Assembly (NCBI GenBank): GCA_017525225.1
Contig: JAFXTB010000050.1
Location: 1 to 34,719, forward strand
Source of the DNA: Kiritimatiellia bacterium
Lineage (GTDB): Bacteria; Verrucomicrobiota; Kiritimatiellia; RFP12; UBA1067
DNA length: 34,719 nt
Reading direction: 5' to 3'
Shown here: positions 23,232-31,282 of the stretch, piece by piece
How positions within the stretch are numbered: position 1 is the first letter of the stretch
Layout of the letters: every line of letters begins with the position of its first letter
Notes under the pieces: model-generated
Told to the model about the DNA's origin: nothing
Database searches by the model: none
Seen by the model: the letters and a program-made list of their open reading frames with translations, nothing else
Translations under genes and position numbers: made by a program

Positions 23232-23872
23232 TGCGCAGGCGTGGTTTCACCATAGTTGAGATGCTGATGGTGATCGCGGTGCTCGGCATACTGCTGGGCA
23301 TCGTCACGACCGCGGCCAGCACCGCCATCCGCCAGGCGCGCGTCAAGCGCGCCGCCGCCATGCGCACCGTGCTGCAGGCGGGACTTGCCACCTACTACGC
23401 CCAGAAGGGCGAATGGCCGGGGCAGCTCAAGAGCTGGTGCGATAACGGACCCGACCGCCAGAATCTGCGCGTGGACTATCTCTCCGATTCGCAGGCCGAC
23501 AAGGTGTTCCAGGAACTTGTGGAGGAATCGGTCAAGAGAAGCCAGATGCTGGATGTCTCCGGGCTTTTCGTCGCCGAGGCGGCGAAGGTGAACGGAAAGG
23601 ACTCCAAGACCCAGGGTATGGACTTCCGTGCGGCGAAGCTCGCGACGAAGAAGCGCGGGAAGCTCTCCACGAGCCAGCTCGCGTTCGGCTACTCGGAGAA
23701 GAAGACCGGTTTCTTCCGGCGCTACATAATCAAGTACAATTTCGAAACCGACTCCGTGACAGTGATGACCCAGGACGAAAGCGACTCCAGTGACGACTAC
23801 GCGAAGGAGATGGACCTCAGGCACAGCGGCCAGGGCATAAGATGGCCCAACAAACCGAACGATGGCGTATGA
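23228..23872 (+). CDS. Prepilin-like protein (214 residues)
   Basis: Two adjacent ATGs (23228, 23231) are possible. AGGAGG sits 4 and 7 bases ahead respectively, so 23231 may be the real initiator. The N-terminus RRRGFTIVEMLMVIAVLGILLGIV has the prepilin cleavage glycine, Phe+1 and Glu+5. AMRTVLQAGLATYYAQKGEWP follows, typical of GspG/GspH-like proteins. The rest of the mature region is rich in Lys and lacks an obvious calcium loop. It overlaps the preceding and following pseudopilin genes, consistent with a coupled operon. No finer family assignment. Confidence 0.83.
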   Translation: MMRRRGFTIVEMLMVIAVLGILLGIVTTAASTAIRQARVKRAAAMRTVLQAGLATYYAQKGEWPGQLKSWCDNGPDRQNLRVDYLSDSQADKVFQELVEESVKRSQMLDVSGLFVAEAAKVNGKDSKTQGMDFRAAKLATKKRGKLSTSQLAFGYSEKKTGFFRRYIIKYNFETDSVTVMTQDESDSSDDYAKEMDLRHSGQGIRWPNKPNDGV

Positions 23873-24755
23873 CGGCATGAAAGGCAGGAAATCCATACTC
23901 GGCTTCACGCTCATCGAATTGCTTGTCACGATGGGCCTGATGGCGCTTCTCGCGACGGTGGCGATAGGCGGCTACTATTCGGCTGTGCGCGGCATGACGG
24001 AGCGCGGTGTGAAGCAGGACGTCATCTCCTTCATCCGCCTGGCCCAGCAGCGCGCGCTCGTGGACCAGGTGCCCACGGCGGTATTCTTCATGAACCGCAA
24101 GCTTGCGGAGGAGGACCTCGATACGGGCGAGGCGGAGCGTATTGTCGGCATTGCCGTCGCCGTGCGCACCGTCGGCCGGGTGGGGTATGTGAAGGGTGAC
24201 CTGATTGCCGACGAGTATGGCGATCTTGACAAGACCTTCCCCACGAACGGGGCGAATACCAGGTCGAGTATGCGGCTTTACAGGATGGTGGACGCTTCGA
24301 GCGTGGAGGCCTGCTTCTCTACCGTGCGTGACCATGTCGTACGGTGCTCGCTGGACACGGAGGAGCTTTTCGGCGCCAATCTGCTGGGCGGGAAATCGGT
24401 CACGCTCCCCGACAGCACGACGTTCAGCGCCAATGCGCTCAACATCTGGGCGTTCCAGAAAATATCTGGCGACGGCAATGCGAACTGGCGCGTCGGCGAC
24501 CCGTACGGGGCGGAGATCGCCTCGCTCCAGCTGCCGCACGGGTACGTGTTCGGGAATTCCGTGCCGACTAAGGTTGGCGAGACGACGGGCGCCAGTGCCC
24601 CGTGCTTCTTCGACCCCGAAAGGCTCGGCGCGCTGGACTACCAGGGAAGCCAGTTCGAGTTCAACGGCGTGGAGATCCGCGTGCGCCGGCCTGGCAAGGA
24701 TTCGCTCGAACGAGTGGACACAATTTCGAAGAGCGACCTGAACGACAACAAGTGA
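23862..24755 (+). CDS. Prepilin-like protein resembling Verru_Chthon cassette protein D
   Basis: Up to 297 residues; the start is at 23862 (11-base overlap with the upstream gene) or at the ATG at 23877, and neither has a good ribosome-binding site. GFTLIELLVTMGLMALLATVAIG is a prepilin signal with Glu+5. The following stretch, VKQDVISFIRLAQQRALVDQVPTAVFFM, is reminiscent of GspH-type minor pseudopilins and of the family I remember as Verru_Chthon cassette protein D. It is the first of three such genes in a row (D, B, C order) before the large A-like gene. Predicted to be a minor subunit of a pseudopilus. The prepilin call is secure; the cassette assignment is from memory. Confidence 0.78.
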   Translation: MAYDGMKGRKSILGFTLIELLVTMGLMALLATVAIGGYYSAVRGMTERGVKQDVISFIRLAQQRALVDQVPTAVFFMNRKLAEEDLDTGEAERIVGIAVAVRTVGRVGYVKGDLIADEYGDLDKTFPTNGANTRSSMRLYRMVDASSVEACFSTVRDHVVRCSLDTEELFGANLLGGKSVTLPDSTTFSANALNIWAFQKISGDGNANWRVGDPYGAEIASLQLPHGYVFGNSVPTKVGETTGASAPCFFDPERLGALDYQGSQFEFNGVEIRVRRPGKDSLERVDTISKSDLNDNK

Positions 24756-24773
24756 CGAGGCTTTTTCCGGACT

Positions 24774-25412
24774 ATGGCAATCTTCCAACATAGACGCGGC
24801 TTTACGCTGATGGAGGTGAATCTCGCCATCTTCATCATGGCGGTGGCGGTGCTGGGCATGGTGGCCCTCTACCCGCTCGGCTTCCGCGAAAGCCAGCATT
24901 CGCGCGATGATATCGTGGAGGCGGCGGTTGCGGACGGCATCCTGAACCCGCTTGCGGCGGCGCTTTCGACCTGCGGCTCGAATATGACGTGGCAGGCGTG
25001 GAAGCAGATCGTGGGATCTTCAGGCGGCGCGCTCCAGCCCGCGAACGGCTGGTCGGACTACTGCAACGGCGACGCCTTCACGCCCAGGACGAAGTCCCAG
25101 GTGAACGTGCAGACGCGTGCCGTGATCCAGCGCATAGCAGATGCGTACAAGGGCGACGGCAATCCCGCCTCCGACGCGCTCGCGGTCCTCAACAACTGCG
25201 GGCTTGCATGCGCGCTCGTCCTCTCGCAGGGTGAGCTGCCCACGTTTGGAAACGCCGGCGGGAATAACGGGTTCTACCTCTACGACCATTCGCGCATCGT
25301 GCTGACGCTCCGGCTGTCGCGCCGGGCGGCGCAGCTTTTCGAGCAGCCTGCCTTCTATACGGAAGTGCATTACCAGGGCGATCCCAACTATGGGGGGGGG
25401 ACAGGGCCATGA
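24774..25412 (+). CDS. Prepilin-like protein resembling Verru_Chthon cassette protein B
   Basis: This encodes 212 residues. RRGFTLMEVNLAIFIMAVAVLGMVALYPLGFRESQHS combines a prepilin site (Gly-Phe, Glu+5) with a hydrophobic helix that ends in LYPLGFRES. That LLPLGL-like end after the helix is the trait I associate with GspI/PilV-like minor pilins and with Verru_Chthon cassette protein B. Near the 3' end the gene holds an uninterrupted run of nine G (25392-25400), encoding part of YGGGTGP. It overlaps the next gene by four bases. Slippage in the run would change the C-terminus and disturb coupling to the downstream gene. Confidence 0.78.
   Translation: MAIFQHRRGFTLMEVNLAIFIMAVAVLGMVALYPLGFRESQHSRDDIVEAAVADGILNPLAAALSTCGSNMTWQAWKQIVGSSGGALQPANGWSDYCNGDAFTPRTKSQVNVQTRAVIQRIADAYKGDGNPASDALAVLNNCGLACALVLSQGELPTFGNAGGNNGFYLYDHSRIVLTLRLSRRAAQLFEQPAFYTEVHYQGDPNYGGGTGP
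25392..25400 (+). repeat. G9 homopolymer at the 3' end of a pseudopilin gene
   Basis: Nine consecutive G bases lie 12 bases before the stop codon and eight bases before the start of the next pseudopilin gene. Such runs are prone to slipped-strand length change. Confidence 0.9.
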
Positions 25413-25906
25413 AGCGCGGTGGTTTCACCCTTGTCGAGGTGCTGGTGGCGTCGCTGCTCCTCAGCATGCTCGTCGTAATCCTGACGATGGTGTTCAACCA
25501 GTCGTCCATTGCCTGGCGCACCGGCAAGGCCAGCGTGGCGCAGCTGGACAAGACCCGTCGCCATCTCTCGCAGATCCAGCGCCAGGCGGACGATGTCCTT
25601 CCCGGAGTGCAGCCAGGCGGCGTCGCCCTGGGCAGGGTCGTAAGCGCCTGGAAGCAGCATGACTGGAACGGTTCTCCGGGCTCGCTCCGCAAACGTGCGG
25701 TGGAGCAGCTGGGTTCAACCGAGCTTACGGTCGGCGAGATAAATCCCGTCGCAAACGACAAGGGCTGGTCGCGGCCAACCATCAACTTCAACTATTTCGG
25801 GCTTGGATCCCTCAACCCGTATACCGTGGGCGTGTGGTCGTACGGGCCGGACGGCAAGCCCGACACCGAGGATGACATTTCCTCCTGGCCGGATGACATG
25901 GAGTGA
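25409..25906 (+). CDS. Prepilin-like protein resembling Verru_Chthon cassette protein C
   Basis: This 165-residue protein starts MKRGGFTLVEVLVASLLLSMLVVILTMVFNQSS, with a prepilin site and Glu+5. IAWRTGKASVAQLDKTRRHLSQIQRQADDVLPG follows, the GspJ/PilW-like pattern (helix, then N-x-S/T, W, charged helix, LxQ) that I associate with Verru_Chthon cassette protein C. The C-terminus SYGPDGKPDTEDDISSWPD looks like an Asp-rich calcium-binding loop as in GspG. It is shorter than I would expect for a full-length C protein, so it may be a compact form. It starts inside the stop of the previous gene and ends three bases before the next. Confidence 0.78.
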   Translation: MKRGGFTLVEVLVASLLLSMLVVILTMVFNQSSIAWRTGKASVAQLDKTRRHLSQIQRQADDVLPGVQPGGVALGRVVSAWKQHDWNGSPGSLRKRAVEQLGSTELTVGEINPVANDKGWSRPTINFNYFGLGSLNPYTVGVWSYGPDGKPDTEDDISSWPDDME

Positions 25907-25909
25907 GCC

Positions 25910-26392
25910 ATGAGAACCATGAAAAAAGGTTTCACGCTTGTAGAGCTGCTTGTGGTGATCGCGATGCTCATGATGCTGATGGGCTCCGTGACGAGCGCGC
26001 TCATGAACGCGCGCAGGCGCTCGAAGATAGCAAAGGCCACGGCGGCATGCCAGGAGATGACGAACGCGATCCTCGCATACGAGAACTACGCGCGCGACTA
26101 TTCGCTCGAAAGCAAGGCCACGGGCGACTCGTGGAAGGAGGCCACGAAGACCGATCTAGCCTTCATCCTTGGGGAGGAGAACATCCAGCAGGGGCAGGGG
26201 AGCGGAAAGATACCCGTGCTCTACAACGCCGAGTTCAAGGGCACGACGTTCCTCGATCCGTGGGGCAATCCATACTGGTATCGTATCAAGAAGGGGAGCG
26301 GCGGGCAGATTAGGAGCGAGAGCGCGTCCACGATAAACACATGCGTCATGTATCCCAACTACAACCGCCGCCGCGCGGGGGAGGTGTACTGA
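25910..26392 (+). CDS. Major-pseudopilin-like protein (GspG type)
   Basis: This encodes 160 residues, with starts at 25910 or, nine bases later, MKKG. KKGFTLVELLVVIAMLMMLMGSV is a classical prepilin signal with Glu+5. KIAKATAACQEMTNAILAYENYARDY and the diagnostic FLDPWGNPYWYRIKK (PxDPWGxPY) mark a GspG-type fold, the main fibre subunit of type II pseudopili. The usual C-terminal calcium loop (DDI.NW) is not evident here but is present in two neighbouring pseudopilins. Its stop overlaps the ATG of the giant A-like gene by one base. The GspG relationship is well supported; whether it is the most abundant subunit is unknown. Confidence 0.85.
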   Translation: MRTMKKGFTLVELLVVIAMLMMLMGSVTSALMNARRRSKIAKATAACQEMTNAILAYENYARDYSLESKATGDSWKEATKTDLAFILGEENIQQGQGSGKIPVLYNAEFKGTTFLDPWGNPYWYRIKKGSGGQIRSESASTINTCVMYPNYNRRRAGEVY

Positions 26393-29300
26393 TGGGGAAC
26401 AGACGTGGCAGCGCACTTCTGATCGTACTGGGCTTTCTCTCCTTCATGGTGGTGAGCGCCGTGGCGTTTTCCATCTACATGCGCTCCGAGCGCGTGCCTT
26501 CCTCCGTGTTCCGACGGAGCGTTTCGGTAAGGCATCTCGTGAAGGCGGGTCTCGCACATGCTATCGCCGAGCTTGACGACGCCATCCGCGGCGATCCGTA
26601 CCCGGGGATGCACAACGATAACTCGCTCAGGGCGAACCAGAATTTCTCCAGCGGAGAGTCGCATTATGCGGATACCTGGCTTGGACGCGTGTTCATGCCG
26701 CCGAATCCCGACGATGAGAACGATGGCAGCTACATGGCCCCTGGGGGCGAGACGGTATCCGTCCTGAATCTCGAAGGGCTGGGCTACGTGCCGCCGCCGC
26801 TTGTCAACGACGTCCGGTTCCTGAGCCGCCGCAGCTGGGCCGCGAAATGGCGCAACTTCGACTATGGTGCCGGGCGCTTCGCCTACTGCGCGGTCAACGT
26901 GTCGGACTACTTCGACATCAACCGGCTTCCGGCGGACGAGCCGAGAAGCTCTGCGCAGCGGATCAACCTTTCCTCGCTTTTCGCCGACGATTTCAAGAGT
27001 CAGAACAATGGCGTCTCGGACGCTGGGACGTTCCGCGATTTCGTCAGGACGCGCGGTGGCACGCAGTCGTCGTGGCCGTTCGTCTCGATGCTCGACTACA
27101 CTCTCGCGATGCGTAGCGGCGCGGGCGGTTTCGAGTCGCCCTACTACCGCTGGATCGGCAGCAGTTCTTCGGGGGTGATGTATCAGGGCGTGGACGACGA
27201 TGCGAAGGAACAGGTGTTCGTTACGGATTCGTGGATGCCGGAGGAGCCGAACGACGGACTTGCGGAATCGGCGATCATAGACCTGAACGATCGTGGCTCT
27301 GGGAATAGTCAGGATGCGCATAGCGGCCAGCCGTTCCCGTCTGCCTGGATGCAGGACGGCAATTCGAAATCACTCCAGGATGTGAAAAACTCGTCCAATT
27401 CGGACTTCATAAAGCGCGTCGCATCCGGGAACCTTCCAAGTGGCAGTTCGCTTGGCGGCGGGCAGAACAGGTCGCTCAACTATACCGACGCCGCGATGCT
27501 CAAGGACTATCTCGATCGGGACGACACGCCGACATCCCTTGCGCTTCCATGCGTGGAGCGCGTTCCGATGGCGGCCTCGCTCGGCATTTCGCGTCTTACG
27601 ATCAACCTCGGCCTTGTAGGTTCGACCCGGGTGGATGGCCCGACCCCGGGACCTGGCGGCACGAGTATCACCACTACATACACGGAGTTCAAGCCCAACC
27701 CGTCCATGTTCGGACCGGGAAATGTAGTGTCGGTCGGCGTAGTGTTTCCGTTCAAGCGCGCCAGGGAGATAAACCAGACTTTCAAGGCAAAGGCGATCAT
27801 GCGGGTGTTCCTTATCGAAGAGGGATCGACGGGGCTTCGTTTCAACGGGACGACGCTCGCGAACATGCGTCCTTCGGGCGATCTTGCCAGCTCCGAATGG
27901 AATACGGGTTCTTCGTTCACGCTTCCCGGAACCGCCGGCTCCGCCCCTTTCGTGTTCACGATGGTTTCCAGGGAGGAAAGCATAAATACCGGAGGCGGCG
28001 ACATTCTTGAACAGGAGGATGTCGCGGTCGGCAGTAACAACGGTTCCGTGACTTTCGAATTCGACCCCCCATCTGGTTTCGATGGTCAGATCGTGTTTAC
28101 CCAGAAGGTTGAAGCACATACGGCGGCCGCTACGCCTGCGGCTCCGTCCCCCACCCCCACACCCCAGCCGCCGGAGTACTGCTTCAATGTTTCGCCTTTC
28201 GGGGCGGACGGCAGTATGTTGGAGCCCAATGCGGCCACATGGTACAATGAGACGGACTTTGCCGCAAAATACGGCACAAGGAAATTCTCTCTCCATGCAG
28301 CAGTCTGGGTGTGTATCTTTGCGTCAAACGGAGATGTGGTCGATCTGGTGCCTGCGACAGGGGCGGATGACAACCAGTACAACGGAATCGACGGCAATCT
28401 CGTGCAGATGCAGGGTTATGATGGCGTCAATGGAGCCGGCATGCCGATATTCCGGTTCCGCATGGCCAATTCGACCATATATGACGTGGCCAACCAGTCG
28501 TCCCCCCTAAACATACCTGCGGGCGCCTGGACGCCGGGTGCGTACTGCGTGGTCGATCCTCGTTTCAACTGGGCGCCGGAAAACTGGATTCCGCGTGATG
28601 CCGTCGTGACAGGCGATGATTGGGTTAAATGGGTGACGGGTAGGACGCCTGCCAACGATACGGACACCCTGCTGGCCGATAACGGTCGCGATTCGGATAT
28701 ATTTATGTTCGTCTCGAACCAGGGGTTCCTGCAATCCATGGGCGAGCTCGCATTCCTCCCATTCCTCACCGACTTCGGAAACCAGACGGTCCAGGGCTCC
28801 ACTTCGTTATCGGATCTCCTGCGCGCATGCTGCATGAACTTCAATGGTACGGAATACGCGACGTCCGACCCCTGGACCAGGATCCCCTGTGCCGATATAG
28901 TTTGGCGTACGTACCGTCCGTACAGATCCGCTTCCAACTCCAACAACTCGCAGTATCTGCTTTCGTTCCTCAACTTCTATGGCGGCGGTAATCCGGCTTC
29001 GTCCCATGCGTTCAGGGATATGGGCGTTCGTGGTACACGTGTCAATCCCTACACCGACAACGAGAACGTCCGCATGGCGGCGTTTGCATATACGCCGTAC
29101 GACTGGTGGGCTGCGGCGGGGACGAACACCGTGGGCTCTTCGTCCAATTCCAGCGATTCGGAGGGTACAAGAAGGGGCAGGTTCGGGAATCTCTCCAGCA
29201 GCCGCAAGTACACGTTCCATGAGAATTCCTCGGAAGCGAAGATGAAGGACGAGGAGATACGGGCCTTGGGCAACGCCATCTGCAACGAGATCCGGAACCA

Positions 29301-29691
29301 GGCCGGATCTGACTGGCAAACGGTATACGACAACCTCGACTGGTACGGCAACAATTCCATCGATCCCGACAACGAGGATTCGTTCAGGGATTTTCTCGGC
29401 GTGCGGCTTGATGAGCCCCTCCACGGCGTGGACCGCAAGTTCCTCTACGCCTATTGGCGTGGATGCCTCGCCAACCGCCAGCAGTTGTTCCTCGTGTTCG
29501 TCCGCGCGGAATCCATGGCGCTTGGCGGCTCGGGCGGTGGACAGATCCCGCCGCAGCAGGGTGGACGCGCCGTGGCGCTCGTGTGGCGTGATCCGAAGGC
29601 TCCGTCGGGCAGTTCGGAAACGGCAACCACTGGAGCCGATAGCCGCAAGCCGCACCGCACGCGCGTTCTCTTCTACCACCAGTTCGACTGA
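26392..29691 (+). CDS. Giant GspK/PilX-like protein resembling Verru_Chthon cassette protein A
   Basis: This encodes 1099 residues from the ATG at 26392, with GGGGGAGG upstream. The N-terminus NRRGSALLIVLGFLSFMVVSAVAFSIYMRSERV has a prepilin-like Gly cleavage point and assembly helix but no Glu at +5, as in GspK/PilX tip subunits. SVSVRHLVKAGLAHAIAELD follows. The very large exported part contains FDINRLPADEPRS, a Pro/Thr linker (about 580-595) and a Ser/Asn-rich region. Length, N-terminus and company of three prepilin-like neighbours match what I remember of Verru_Chthon cassette protein A. It probably caps or decorates the pseudopilus; no enzymatic domain is recognised. It is the largest gene of the window. 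Confidence 0.75.
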   Translation: MGNRRGSALLIVLGFLSFMVVSAVAFSIYMRSERVPSSVFRRSVSVRHLVKAGLAHAIAELDDAIRGDPYPGMHNDNSLRANQNFSSGESHYADTWLGRVFMPPNPDDENDGSYMAPGGETVSVLNLEGLGYVPPPLVNDVRFLSRRSWAAKWRNFDYGAGRFAYCAVNVSDYFDINRLPADEPRSSAQRINLSSLFADDFKSQNNGVSDAGTFRDFVRTRGGTQSSWPFVSMLDYTLAMRSGAGGFESPYYRWIGSSSSGVMYQGVDDDAKEQVFVTDSWMPEEPNDGLAESAIIDLNDRGSGNSQDAHSGQPFPSAWMQDGNSKSLQDVKNSSNSDFIKRVASGNLPSGSSLGGGQNRSLNYTDAAMLKDYLDRDDTPTSLALPCVERVPMAASLGISRLTINLGLVGSTRVDGPTPGPGGTSITTTYTEFKPNPSMFGPGNVVSVGVVFPFKRAREINQTFKAKAIMRVFLIEEGSTGLRFNGTTLANMRPSGDLASSEWNTGSSFTLPGTAGSAPFVFTMVSREESINTGGGDILEQEDVAVGSNNGSVTFEFDPPSGFDGQIVFTQKVEAHTAAATPAAPSPTPTPQPPEYCFNVSPFGADGSMLEPNAATWYNETDFAAKYGTRKFSLHAAVWVCIFASNGDVVDLVPATGADDNQYNGIDGNLVQMQGYDGVNGAGMPIFRFRMANSTIYDVANQSSPLNIPAGAWTPGAYCVVDPRFNWAPENWIPRDAVVTGDDWVKWVTGRTPANDTDTLLADNGRDSDIFMFVSNQGFLQSMGELAFLPFLTDFGNQTVQGSTSLSDLLRACCMNFNGTEYATSDPWTRIPCADIVWRTYRPYRSASNSNNSQYLLSFLNFYGGGNPASSHAFRDMGVRGTRVNPYTDNENVRMAAFAYTPYDWWAAAGTNTVGSSSNSSDSEGTRRGRFGNLSSSRKYTFHENSSEAKMKDEEIRALGNAICNEIRNQAGSDWQTVYDNLDWYGNNSIDPDNEDSFRDFLGVRLDEPLHGVDRKFLYAYWRGCLANRQQLFLVFVRAESMALGGSGGGQIPPQQGGRAVALVWRDPKAPSGSSETATTGADSRKPHRTRVLFYHQFD

Positions 29692-29708
29692 TCCACAGGA
29701 GGTATAAC

Positions 29709-30701
29709 ATGGTTTTCCGTCTGTCGCAACCCTGCCGCCGCGGCGGCTTCACGCTTATTGAGCTACTTGTCGTGATTGGCATCATCGGCATCCTTTCCGC
29801 CGTGATGCTCAGCACGTTCGGTGGCGCCTCCGAATCGGCGCAGGCCGCGAAGTGTATGACGAACATGCGTACCCTTTCATCCGCCGTATATACTGCGGCA
29901 TCCGCCAACGACGACGGCCATTTCCCGGCGGCCAATTCCTTCGAGTATTTCGATTCTGCCAGCATCGCGTACAGGTCCGGGTGGGTCGGCTGGCAGAACA
30001 AGGTGTCCGATGCGTATAAGAATCGGAACAGGAAGACGGAGTCGCTCGTCCAGTATGCGTGGACGTCCTTCGCCACTTATCCGCAAGGCAACAGAGGCGA
30101 GTCTGACAAGTCGAAAGTCGCCCTTTCGACAGGTGCGATATGGCAGTATGTGGGCCGTACGGCTGAGGTGTACACCTGCCCCGTCCATGTGAAGGCATGC
30201 CGCGCCCAGGATCTCATACCGACATGGAGCTATGTGATGAATTCGCTTTTCGGCTACGACGACAAGAAGGGCAAGACGACCAGATGGCAGGCCAAGAGCC
30301 TTTCCGGGGTCACTTCCGTGAACGGGGTGCCGCTTGGTGCCGACAAGGTTCTCCTTTTCGCAGAACTACCGTTCAAGGACTGGTCAAAGGAGAGGACGGT
30401 CGATATCCAGAAAGGAGTCCGGCTCGAAGGTTCGGACGCCGAATTCGACAGCGCCCTCCAGTATGACGACGGCAAATGGTCGAAGCCAGAATCCATCGGG
30501 TTCAACCATAAGAGCGGCAAGAGGGTCCTTGCACATGTCGCGTATGCCGATGGCCATGTGGCGAAGCTATTCCTGCCCAAGAATGCAAGCGAGGGTGATG
30601 TCAGGAACCTCACAGTCTGGCTTTGCCAGGGCGACGAGATTTCGTTCGACGGCAGCCGCTACGAGCGTGTGAGCCAGGCGGACAGCAGGACGAAGAAGTG
30701 A
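29709..30701 (+). CDS. Prepilin-like protein with H-X-DG type C-terminus
   Basis: This encodes 330 residues. A textbook AGGAGG lies six bases before the ATG, the best ribosome-binding site of the cluster. RRGGFTLIELLVVIGIIGILSAVMLS is a prepilin signal with Glu+5; KCMTNMRTLSSAVYTAASANDDGHFP follows, typical of planctomycete/verrucomicrobial 'DUF1559/H-X9-DG' pilin-like proteins. Near the end, FNHKSGKRVLAHVAYADGHVAKL resembles the H-X9-DG motif but has 13 residues between His and Asp. These proteins are numerous in PVC genomes and of unknown function. The gene overlaps the next by four bases (GTGA). Confidence 0.85.
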   Translation: MVFRLSQPCRRGGFTLIELLVVIGIIGILSAVMLSTFGGASESAQAAKCMTNMRTLSSAVYTAASANDDGHFPAANSFEYFDSASIAYRSGWVGWQNKVSDAYKNRNRKTESLVQYAWTSFATYPQGNRGESDKSKVALSTGAIWQYVGRTAEVYTCPVHVKACRAQDLIPTWSYVMNSLFGYDDKKGKTTRWQAKSLSGVTSVNGVPLGADKVLLFAELPFKDWSKERTVDIQKGVRLEGSDAEFDSALQYDDGKWSKPESIGFNHKSGKRVLAHVAYADGHVAKLFLPKNASEGDVRNLTVWLCQGDEISFDGSRYERVSQADSRTKK

Positions 30702-31282
30702 ACGAAAGCCGCCTGATGGCGGCAGAAAGGCGCGGAATGGAACTTTCCGAAGAGCAGAAGCGGACGGTTGCGGAGTGGCTTGCGGCAGGTGCCGGGGTCG
30801 CCGAGATACAGAAGCGCATATCCTCCGAGTTCAACATCGACATGACGTATCTCGATGTGCGGCTTCTGGTTGCGGATCTGCCGCAGCCGGTGGAGCCCGA
30901 GACGCCAAAGGATGAACCGGCGGGACTGGAAGGGGTGGCAGGCGCGGATGGCTATGGCGAGGGCGACGAGGCCGGCGGATATCCGGCAGAAGGCGGTATG
31001 CCGTCTCCTGGCACACCCGATCTAGATCAGGCGGCGGGTGAACCGCAGGGCGAACAGGCGCCTGCGGAGCTTTCTGTCTCGGTCGATCCGCTCGCACCAC
31101 CCGGCATGATTGCCTGTGGTTCGGTGGTGTTCTCCGATGGCACGGCGGGCAAGTGGGCGCTCGACCAGATGGGGCGGCTCGGGCTTTCGGGTCTGCCCGA
31201 AGGGTATCGTCCATCGCCCGAAGACGGTGCGCAATTCCAGCCCAAGCTGCTCGCCGCCCTCCGCGCAAAGGGACTGGCGTGA
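30698..31282 (+). CDS. Unknown two-module protein
   Basis: 194 residues are predicted from GTG at 30698, which overlaps the previous stop (GTGA) behind an AGGA site; ATG codons at 30716 and 30737 are alternatives. The N-terminal module (MELSEEQKRTVAEWLAAGAGVAEIQKRISSEF, then TYLDVRLLVADL) looks like a compact helical domain, reminiscent of helix-turn-helix folds. A Pro/Glu/Gly-rich acidic linker (about 70-120) joins a C-terminal module (about 125-194; GSVVFSDGTAGKWALDQMGRLGL, GYRPSPEDGAQFQPKLLAALRAKG). There is no signal peptide, so it is probably cytoplasmic. I have the impression such proteins recur in Verrucomicrobiota but cannot name a family. It is coupled to the fumarase gene that follows (GTGA). 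Confidence 0.65.
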   Translation: MNESRLMAAERRGMELSEEQKRTVAEWLAAGAGVAEIQKRISSEFNIDMTYLDVRLLVADLPQPVEPETPKDEPAGLEGVAGADGYGEGDEAGGYPAEGGMPSPGTPDLDQAAGEPQGEQAPAELSVSVDPLAPPGMIACGSVVFSDGTAGKWALDQMGRLGLSGLPEGYRPSPEDGAQFQPKLLAALRAKGLA

